This document shows positions 1 to 4,156 of a stretch of DNA of 5,450 nt, in pieces. Under the pieces are notes generated by a model. That model worked only from the letters and a program-made list of their open reading frames with translations. It searched no databases and was not told the DNA's origin. The DNA comes from Promethearchaeota archaeon (lineage in GTDB: Archaea > Asgardarchaeota > Lokiarchaeia > Sigyniarchaeales > SOKP01). Within the stretch, counting starts at the first letter, position 1. Every line of letters begins with the position of its first letter. Made by a program: the position numbers and the translations under genes. The stretch is from assembly GCA_004524385.1 (NCBI GenBank), contig SDNM01000128.1, positions 1 to 5,450 of the forward strand, read 5' to 3'.

Positions 1-1
1 A

Positions 2-769
2 GAAAATAACCTTTCGGAAGTAAAAGGTTTAAAAAATTTAGAAAATTTAAAAAAACTTTACATCCAAGTATCTTTAATAGATTACCTTAAGCAATATGAC
101 ATTGTCCTTGATTTCTGGAGAAAGCACGGAATTCAAGCAATCAACAGGAATAATATTCCTCAAAATCTGATTGAGAAATTAGGAGGGGTTGATTATTGGG
201 GAGAAGCAAAAGATCCTCAAAAATTTGTAGAATACTGTAAAAAACCAAAGGATGAAACGAGAGGATCAAAATTGCAAAAAACAATGTCTCAAATCATGAA
301 AGAGCTTAAAGATAATCCTTTTTGGTTTGATGAGGAAGAAATGAAAAAAGCTGTTGAACAATATGCTCCACTTTTAGATTTTTTAATTAATCTAGCAGTA
401 GTACAGGTTTATGGAGATAGGTTATTAAACCGAAAAGTTATAGGTTTTTTAATGCGATATCATAAATACACACGTCAAATAGTTCTCGCTAAAATTAGAA
501 AGAGTCTCCCCAATTTAGCTTTTGGAGGTTATGAAACGGGATTTAATGATGCAATTTATACGATTTATGATGCCCTAGGGGGTGAGATACTTCTAAGATG
601 GTTAGATGGATTTAAATATTTTGATTGTATTCATCTTAGTAAATCCGATTTTCCCGACATGCCCCCTATTGAAACTATTCAGAGGGCAATCTCTGATTGT
701 AAAGATAATGAAAACCTTCAAGAAATAATCAAGAGTGTAAAGAAAAAGATTAACGATTTTTTTCCTTAA
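2..769 (+). CDS. Leucine-rich repeat protein, C-terminal part (5' end outside window)
   Basis: The frame is open from base 2 to a TAA at 767-769, giving 255 residues with no N-terminus. A TTG codon at 272 could be read as a start, but coding clearly continues upstream of it. The first ~20 residues (NNLSEVKGLKNLENLKKLYI) fit one leucine-rich repeat with the regular L-x-x-L-x-x-L spacing, so more repeats probably lie left of the window. After the repeat comes a charged, helical, cytoplasmic-looking region without membrane segments (about residues 25-255) that I do not recognise. It contains a hydrophobic helix around PLLDFLINLAVV and a Lys-rich end (VKKKINDFF). Leucine-rich repeats usually bind proteins; the partner is unknown. 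A T7 run at 757-763, just before the stop, may help termination. The next gene starts 82 bases downstream on the same strand. The open frame is certain; the repeat assignment rests on one repeat and is fairly secure. Confidence 0.72.
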   Translation, partial: ENNLSEVKGLKNLENLKKLYIQVSLIDYLKQYDIVLDFWRKHGIQAINRNNIPQNLIEKLGGVDYWGEAKDPQKFVEYCKKPKDETRGSKLQKTMSQIMKELKDNPFWFDEEEMKKAVEQYAPLLDFLINLAVVQVYGDRLLNRKVIGFLMRYHKYTRQIVLAKIRKSLPNLAFGGYETGFNDAIYTIYDALGGEILLRWLDGFKYFDCIHLSKSDFPDMPPIETIQRAISDCKDNENLQEIIKSVKKKINDFFP

Positions 770-810
770 ATATGAATACTGTAAGAAAGAGTGTGAAAGA
801 GAACGAAATC

Positions 811-821
811 TTTACTAATAA
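811..821 (+). promoter_or_regulatory. Possible archaeal TATA box for the 852 gene
   Basis: TTTACTAATAA lies 31-41 bases upstream of the ATG at 852, where a TATA element would give a leaderless or very short-leader mRNA. No Shine-Dalgarno sequence precedes the ATG, which fits a leaderless start. In such AT-rich DNA the match alone is weak. Confidence 0.27.
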
Positions 822-851
822 ATGTAATAGAAGACAAATATAAAATGTAAT

Positions 852-1523
852 ATGAAAGAATTCAAGGTTAATGATTATATTACGGTCAAGTTCGAGAATA
901 GAGAGACATTTATTTATGTAAGTGGTAAGAGATTTATCCAATGTATTCGGTTAGTCCTCAATATTCCAATAGCCGATGTGCAACAATATGATGAGATAGA
1001 TTCAATAGATGAAGCTGCTGGAATATACAATAAGCATATTTACCAAAATAGAATAGTTCAAGGGCCAATGGCAAGAAATGTTCCAGATATAAGTCATGAT
1101 ATCATTCCCGAGCAAGAATTCTGGTGGCATTGTTCAAATATACAAGCTTGGGCAGAAAATAATTATGATACGAGATTTCTTGATAGTAAACTCTCCTTTG
1201 CTTTACTTAAAAAATTGACAGAAGTGGGAGATCCGATCGCAAAAAAGGTTTTTAAGGAAGAAATTGCTAAAAGACTCACAAGTGGGTATGTTCCAGTCAT
1301 CAAATACTTGATAAAGGAAAATTATATTAATTATTTAAGTAAGGAAGAGCTAGAGTTTGAAAAGGCAACTTTTCGACTAGAGATTAACGAATTTGGAAAC
1401 TATGTTTTTCATCCTTATGATGATTATAGAAATCTAAGGAATAGACGCTTTAATTCTGTAAAGGAAATGATGGAACAATTGAGAACCGATATTAAGATCA
1501 CAATAAAGAGACTAAATCACTAA
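852..1523 (+). CDS. Asgard-type LRR-associated domain protein, free-standing
   Basis: This is a soluble protein of 223 residues with no membrane helix or signal peptide. Residues 1-40 look like a beta-rich start (MKEFKVNDYITVKFE, then IYVSGKRFIQC). An acidic motif DEIDSIDEA follows (48-55). Residues 89-165 form a strongly patterned helical block that includes EFWWHCSNIQAW, NYDTRFLDSKLSFALLKKL, EVGDPIAKKVFKEEIAKR and KYLIKENYINYLS. From memory, this arrangement is the N-terminal domain of many Asgard archaeal leucine-rich-repeat proteins. Here the repeats are absent. Instead the protein ends in a short beta-beta-helix-like segment (FRLEINEFGNYVF, then FNSVKEMMEQLRT, to residue 223). The function of the domain is unknown to me. 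The upstream neighbour on the same strand carries a leucine-rich repeat, so the two may work together, which is inference. The ATG at 852 is chosen because the domain pattern starts at residue 1. A poly-T terminator follows the stop. Confidence 0.85.
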   Translation: MKEFKVNDYITVKFENRETFIYVSGKRFIQCIRLVLNIPIADVQQYDEIDSIDEAAGIYNKHIYQNRIVQGPMARNVPDISHDIIPEQEFWWHCSNIQAWAENNYDTRFLDSKLSFALLKKLTEVGDPIAKKVFKEEIAKRLTSGYVPVIKYLIKENYINYLSKEELEFEKATFRLEINEFGNYVFHPYDDYRNLRNRRFNSVKEMMEQLRTDIKITIKRLNH

Positions 1524-1537
1524 AAACTATAAGTTTA

Positions 1538-1560
1538 AATTTTTTTTCTTTTTTTTATTT
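1538..1560 (+). terminator. Poly-T archaeal terminator after the 852 gene
   Basis: A T7 run at 1541-1547 and a further T8 run at 1549-1556, broken by a single C, begin 18 bases after the TAA at 1521-1523. No hairpin is visible, which fits archaeal oligo-T termination on the plus strand. Confidence 0.6.
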
Positions 1561-1572
1561 ATTCTAATAAAT

Positions 1573-1629
1573 CTTCATCCTTTCGAACAGGAAGGAAATA
1601 GAGTAAGTATCGGAGATGAAATAGTAAAA
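1573..1629 (+). other. In-frame coding-like extension upstream of the GET3/ArsA fragment
   Basis: The frame of the 1630 ORF stays open leftwards through this stretch and reads LHPFEQEGNRVSIGDEIVK directly into the ATG. Its composition is protein-like, unlike the Phe/Leu-rich translation of the poly-T tract to its left. There is no in-frame ATG, GTG or TTG between the poly-T tract and 1630. I read it as residual coding sequence of the longer ancestral gene. It could instead be untranslated leader: a GGAG at 1612-1615 lies 14 bases before the ATG, rather far for a ribosome binding site. Confidence 0.45.
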
Positions 1630-2013
1630 ATGTTAAATGACCTGGAACAGAGAGGAGAACGTATATCAAATTTAATCCATGACGTGGGATCGCTTAGACT
1701 AGTAACTATTGCGGAGAAACCATCATTCGAAGAGATTAAAAGAGCGAGAGATTTAACTAAAAAATATATTAGTCTTGATGCAGTCCATATTAACATGATA
1801 ACTCCTAAAGCAAAAAAATGTGACTTTTGTAATAATATGCGTTTTATGCAACTTAATTATGTAGAAGATATAAAAAATGAGTTTGATAAAACAAAAATTT
1901 GGCAATCGATAAGGCTTAAGGAAGAACCAATTGGATTAGATGGGCTAAGACATCTTGCACGTGAAATTTATGGAGATGCAAGTGCAAAAGAAATGTTATA
2001 CCCTAAACCTTGA
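1630..2013 (+). CDS. C-terminal fragment of a GET3/ArsA-family ATPase (probable gene remnant)
   Basis: This ORF encodes 127 residues, against roughly 300 or more for a full GET3/ArsA ATPase. Full-length members are P-loop ATPases that deliver tail-anchored membrane proteins (GET3) or drive arsenite export (ArsA). Several family landmarks can be read in order. SLRLVTIAEK (21-30) matches the adenine-side loop, where eukaryotic GET3 also has I-A-E. An FEEIKRA helix follows, then the HIN strand with Asn55, which contacts adenine in the family. The zinc-binding motif C64-x-x-C67 continues as R71, Q74 and Y77. The end, EEPIGLDGLRHL (98-109), corresponds to the final loop and helix. The Walker A P-loop, switch I and switch II are all absent, and an unrelated gene occupies the space upstream. 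The product cannot hydrolyse ATP as it stands. It is most likely a 5'-truncated pseudogene, though a small expressed zinc-binding protein is possible. The family call is made by eye but the motif order is convincing. Confidence 0.72.
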   Translation: MLNDLEQRGERISNLIHDVGSLRLVTIAEKPSFEEIKRARDLTKKYISLDAVHINMITPKAKKCDFCNNMRFMQLNYVEDIKNEFDKTKIWQSIRLKEEPIGLDGLRHLAREIYGDASAKEMLYPKP

Positions 2014-2016
2014 ATA

Positions 2017-2066
2017 TTTTAGTTTTTAATTAGAAAATGAGAAAAAAGAATAGAAATTTTTGTTTT
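2017..2066 (+). terminator. T-rich region after the GET3/ArsA fragment
   Basis: T runs at 2017-2020, 2023-2027, 2057-2061 and 2063-2066 follow the TGA at 2011-2013. They would stop plus-strand transcription before it enters the convergent membrane-protein gene. The runs are short, so termination may be leaky. Confidence 0.35.
2034..2056 (-). terminator. Poly-T terminator (minus strand) of the 263-residue DUF998 gene
   Basis: Read on the minus strand this stretch is T-rich, with a T6 run at 2047-2042, and begins 35 bases past the stop at 2091-2093. It interleaves with the plus-strand T runs, so the 77-base gap between the convergent genes holds both terminators. Confidence 0.4.
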
Positions 2067-2090
2067 AGGTTCCTTCTTCAAGAATTAAAA

Positions 2091-2882
2091 TCATTTCTTT
2101 AATTCTCTATCTATCTGCTTTTTCGTAAGGACACCTGCTGAAACTAACCAGAAACTCAAAGAAAACATTAGTAACCATTCCCATACGGGTGCCCATTGCC
2201 ACCATGGCAAAAAAGTCCAAAATTTTTCAGTATACCATAAATAAGGTACTGTATAAAACATATAATAGAATATAGGAGTTAATACCCAAGCATTAATTAC
2301 GTATATAATACGTACTCTTTTTGCATGTGTTAGTCCGATAGTTTCCTCAAGAATATCAGGATAAATTATACATTGTGTTGATATCAGAATTCCAGCAATC
2401 AGCAAAAATCCAAAAGCAATGTCAGCTACAAGGTCATGCCAAGTATAACCAATTGGAAAAAGCTTATCCCAAACTTCTCCTACGTCTTCAGAAATTACTC
2501 CAACAAAAAATAATCCAATCATCCCTATTAACAAACACAATACTGATACATTTACTAGAATTTTTCGCAATAATTTTATATCATCAACTATGAGGATTCT
2601 TCTCCAGTACAATGCTACAGGAATTGATAATAGGGCAGTATTCATCATTGCCCAATTAATGATAATTGGCATTGGTGTAAGATCCTGATTGCCAAGGTCA
2701 CTTATATAATTAATAGCGGGATTAAATCCGGCAGGATCATGAGAAGGTCCGGCAGGATCTAATTGTCCTATCAAAAGTGCCATTAATACGCCACCAATCC
2801 AGATAATTACAGCAGCAATAGCAGAAAACTTTACGACTTTTAAATCAGTTATGAAATCATTAAAATTTTTTATGAACTTCAT
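2091..2882 (-). CDS. DUF998-family six-helix membrane protein (263 aa)
   Basis: This is an integral membrane protein of unknown function. Six hydrophobic segments can be read at about residues 18-39, 72-93, 106-129, 149-172, 190-213 and 230-252. The loop between helices 1 and 2 carries NYISDLGN (58-65), the S-x-L-G signature of DUF998 proteins. The loop between helices 3 and 4 has the second family element, G128-V-I leading to His149 at the start of helix 4. The last loop is rich in aromatics (FWTFLPWWQWAPVWEW, 221-236), as expected at a membrane interface. The family's role is not established, and proposals of transport or lipid-related function would be guesses here. The first loop is longer than in its neighbour and contains a doubled DPAG. 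The ATG at 2882 is the only sensible start, giving a short Lys-rich cytoplasmic N-terminus. A terminator lies between this gene and its paralogue upstream, so it probably has its own promoter. The family call is good; the function is unknown. Confidence 0.85.
   Translation of the reverse strand: MKFIKNFNDFITDLKVVKFSAIAAVIIWIGGVLMALLIGQLDPAGPSHDPAGFNPAINYISDLGNQDLTPMPIIINWAMMNTALLSIPVALYWRRILIVDDIKLLRKILVNVSVLCLLIGMIGLFFVGVISEDVGEVWDKLFPIGYTWHDLVADIAFGFLLIAGILISTQCIIYPDILEETIGLTHAKRVRIIYVINAWVLTPIFYYMFYTVPYLWYTEKFWTFLPWWQWAPVWEWLLMFSLSFWLVSAGVLTKKQIDRELKK
2727..2759. repeat. 12-bp direct repeat, 21-bp period, within the DUF998 gene
   Basis: TCCGGCAGGATC occurs at 2727-2738 and again at 2748-2759. 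The 21-base period equals seven codons, and both copies encode D-P-A-G (residues 42-45 and 49-52) in the first extracytoplasmic-type loop. It looks like a partial seven-codon duplication that kept the frame. Confidence 0.75.
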
Positions 2883-2900
2883 GCTAAAATATTATTTTTT

Positions 2901-2910
2901 TTTTATTTAA
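2901..2910 (-). promoter_or_regulatory. Possible TATA box for the 263-residue DUF998 gene
   Basis: On the minus strand this reads TTAAATAAAA, centred about 24 bases before the ATG at 2882. That spacing suits a leaderless transcript, and no Shine-Dalgarno sequence lies before the ATG. A long A tract downstream makes the exact box uncertain. Confidence 0.35.
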
Positions 2911-2954
2911 CAATTTTCGGAAGAAAATCATATCGCCAAAAGAGTATCAAAATT

Positions 2955-2972
2955 AAAAAAAAATGAAAAAAA
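2955..2972 (-). terminator. Poly-T terminator (minus strand) of the 205-residue DUF998 gene
   Basis: On the minus strand there is a T7 run and then a T9 run, separated by two bases. They begin 23 bases beyond the TAA at 2998-2996. This argues that the two tandem DUF998 genes are separate transcription units despite the same strand and a gap of only 113 bases. Confidence 0.55.
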
Positions 2973-2995
2973 TATACTACTATTATGACATTTGG

Positions 2996-3613
2996 TTATA
3001 GTTCTTCTTTATACATGTTTACACCTAGTATTAAAAGAAATCCTAAGATTAATATGAACGTTAACCACTCAAAAATTGTCGCATAAGGGTAGTGAATAAT
3101 ACGTAATAAGAATAAATATATTATACACAATACAAAAGCAATGATAGCAATTATTGAAATACGCTTCCAATAAGAAGGGTGATTTCTTAAACCGACAATG
3201 ACGAGTAGTATTACCAATTCAATACATATGAAATTCATTAGGCTCCAAAACTCATGTTCCACAGGTGCTTGATTGGTTGGATAAATTCCAATCATTACCA
3301 TCGAGAAACTATTCAATATTCCAATTATCTGTATAGCTATTATTGATTTTTTTACAGATGGCTGAGATTCATACCATTTTTTTGTGCCAAGAATAAATGG
3401 AATTAATGCGATGCTCATTAAAAATAGGGATATGGGGAATAGAAACCAACCTTTGGGATTTTTCGTGGTATGTCCTAAGGAAGAAACCGAGTTTATAAAA
3501 GGCGAATAACCAGGATATAAAAAAGCAGCCGGAATTAAAAGGGAATAATAAAAGATATTCGTTAATATAACAGATATAAGATATAGAGGTAATCCTTTTA
3601 TTTTTTTACTCAT
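2996..3613 (-). CDS. DUF998-family six-helix membrane protein (205 aa)
   Basis: This is a second membrane protein of the same type, near the usual length for DUF998. Six hydrophobic segments lie at about residues 9-32, 55-77, 88-110, 122-142, 150-171 and 178-199. The helix 1-2 loop has SPFINSVSSLGHTTKNP, containing the S-x-L-G signature (44-47). The helix 3-4 loop has MIGIYPTN (107-114) followed by His120 just before helix 4, which is the family's G-x-x-P ... H pattern. Both ends are short, and the start MSKKIKG is positively charged, consistent with a cytoplasmic N-terminus. It is a paralogue of the protein encoded directly downstream, with little identity outside the signature loops. The two probably arose from an old duplication. 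No in-frame start codon lies between the ATG at 3613 and the upstream AT-rich promoter, so the start is secure. The substrate and role are unknown. Confidence 0.85.
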   Translation of the reverse strand: MSKKIKGLPLYLISVILTNIFYYSLLIPAAFLYPGYSPFINSVSSLGHTTKNPKGWFLFPISLFLMSIALIPFILGTKKWYESQPSVKKSIIAIQIIGILNSFSMVMIGIYPTNQAPVEHEFWSLMNFICIELVILLVIVGLRNHPSYWKRISIIAIIAFVLCIIYLFLLRIIHYPYATIFEWLTFILILGFLLILGVNMYKEEL

Positions 3614-3676
3614 AGTAATGTACCAATTGATTTTAGATGCATTCTCTAAATTTTGGATGTTAATAAATTTTTTTTT

Positions 3677-3687
3677 TATAATTTATA
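3677..3687 (-). promoter_or_regulatory. Probable TATA box for the 205-residue DUF998 gene
   Basis: On the minus strand this reads TATAAATTATA, preceded by GG. It lies 64-74 bases before the ATG at 3613 and would give a leader of roughly 40 bases. The element is nearly symmetrical, and a T10 tract lies beside it at 3668-3677. Confidence 0.4.
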
Positions 3688-3701
3688 CCTGTGGCTCTTT
3701 A

Positions 3702-3712
3702 CTTTATACTAT
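3702..3712 (+). promoter_or_regulatory. Probable TATA box for the UPF0175 gene
   Basis: CTTTATACTAT would place the transcript start near 3733, giving a leader of about 95 bases before the ATG at 3829. With the minus-strand TATA at 3677-3687 it forms a compact divergent promoter region. The rest of the 215-base gap holds the leader reading frame described separately. Confidence 0.35.
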
Positions 3713-3725
3713 AATTTAATAATAA

Positions 3726-3839
3726 AAAAAAGATTTTTCAGAATATAAATCAAATATTAAACAGTATGCAGAAAATAGTTGGGTTTCTGCAGATGTAATT
3801 CAAGAATATATAGAAAAAGGTGAGAAATATGGGGGATAA
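3726..3839 (+). pseudogene. Startless 37-codon reading frame, possible tail of a lost gene
   Basis: Between an in-frame TAA at 3723-3725 and the TAA at 3837-3839 this frame encodes 37 residues beginning KKDFSEYKSNIKQY and ending VIQEYIEKGEKYGG. It contains no ATG, GTG or TTG. Its balanced, amphipathic composition resembles the end of a soluble protein and differs from the low-complexity AT sequence to its left. The frame overlaps the ATG of the UPF0175 gene by 11 bases, an arrangement typical of translationally coupled operon partners. I infer the remnant of an upstream gene whose 5' part was deleted. I do not recognise the family. A short chance frame in a leader is the alternative. Confidence 0.4.
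3818..3823 (+). promoter_or_regulatory. Shine-Dalgarno site that fixes the UPF0175 start at 3829
   Basis: AGGTGA matches the archaeal 16S anti-Shine-Dalgarno sequence and sits 5 bases before ATG 3829. A GTG at 3820 lies inside this site and could be taken as an earlier start, but that start would have no binding site of its own. Confidence 0.65.
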
Positions 3840-4146
3840 GATATCTATCATTCTACCAGATGACTTGAAAGAAGAAATTGATAAGTTAAAGGAATTATAT
3901 AATGAAGACCCATCCTCTTATATTAGAAAGTTATTGTGGAAAAGTATTGCACAAGAAAAAATAGAATATGCGCTAAAGCAATATCTCGAAGATAAAATAT
4001 CTTTAGGAAAAGCTTCAGAAATTGCAGGAATATCCATTTGGGAATTTCATGACGAATTACATAAAAGAAACATCTCTTTAAAATATAAAATATCAGAAGC
4101 CGAATTGGAAATTGAAAAAATATTAAAAAAATATAAAAAGTTATAA
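3829..4146 (+). CDS. UPF0175-family protein (putative antitoxin or DNA-binding regulator)
   Basis: The protein has 105 residues when read from the ATG with the good ribosome binding site. The N-terminal part (4-42) resembles a ribbon-helix-helix unit: strand KISIILP, helix DDLKEEIDKLKELY, then a second helix SSYIRKLLWKSIAQ. The core UPF0175 signature follows at about 46-86: an ALKQYLEDKISLGKASEIAG helix-turn-helix-like block, then IWEFHDELHKRNISLKY. The tail is acidic then Lys-rich (EIEKILKKYKKL). Family members are small cytoplasmic proteins, often paired with PIN-like nucleases and treated as antitoxins or regulators. No PIN-type gene is seen here. The left neighbour is a divergent membrane protein and the right neighbour a convergent metabolic gene, so this copy is an orphan within the window. 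A startless reading frame overlaps its start and may be what is left of a partner. The fold and family are fairly sure; the function is inferred from the family. Confidence 0.85.
   Translation: MGDKISIILPDDLKEEIDKLKELYNEDPSSYIRKLLWKSIAQEKIEYALKQYLEDKISLGKASEIAGISIWEFHDELHKRNISLKYKISEAELEIEKILKKYKKL
4115..4139 (-). terminator. Probable ahcY terminator embedded in the UPF0175 coding sequence
   Basis: The minus strand here carries T5, T7 and T6 runs, starting 18 bases past the ahcY stop at 4159-4157. The convergent genes are only 10 bases apart, so there is no other room. The same bases encode the Lys-rich end of the UPF0175 protein on the plus strand. Confidence 0.5.
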
Positions 4147-4156
4147 AGGATATTGA

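Noticed and set aside
750..941. Minus-strand reading frame of 63 codons overlapping the LRR gene end and the 852 gene
   Set aside because: Its composition is low-complexity (Ile/Leu/Phe-rich) and it lies antisense to two better-supported coding regions.
1575..1796. Minus-strand reading frame of 73 codons over the GET3/ArsA fragment
   Set aside because: It is antisense to the strand that carries recognisable GET3/ArsA motifs, and has no motif of its own.
2069..2079. GTTCCTTCTTC shared between the region after the DUF998 stop (2069-2079) and the ahcY 3' end (4161-4171)
   Set aside because: Eleven bases of simple pyrimidine sequence, one copy coding for Glu-Glu-Gly and the other non-coding, with no shared flanks; likely chance.
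2375..2593. Plus-strand reading frame of 72 codons inside the 263-residue DUF998 gene
   Set aside because: It is Gln/Leu-rich and antisense to a gene with clear membrane helices and family motifs.
2883..2995. Possible small RNA between the two DUF998 genes
   Set aside because: The gap is explained by a poly-T terminator and a TATA-like element; no stable hairpin was seen by eye.
3614..3725. Extension of the 205-residue DUF998 gene upstream of its ATG
   Set aside because: The frame stays open for a while on the minus strand but has no alternative start codon, and the sequence is promoter-like AT-rich DNA.
3820..3828. GTG at 3820 as the start of the UPF0175 gene
   Set aside because: The GTG lies within the AGGTGA Shine-Dalgarno site of the ATG at 3829, which is the better-placed start.
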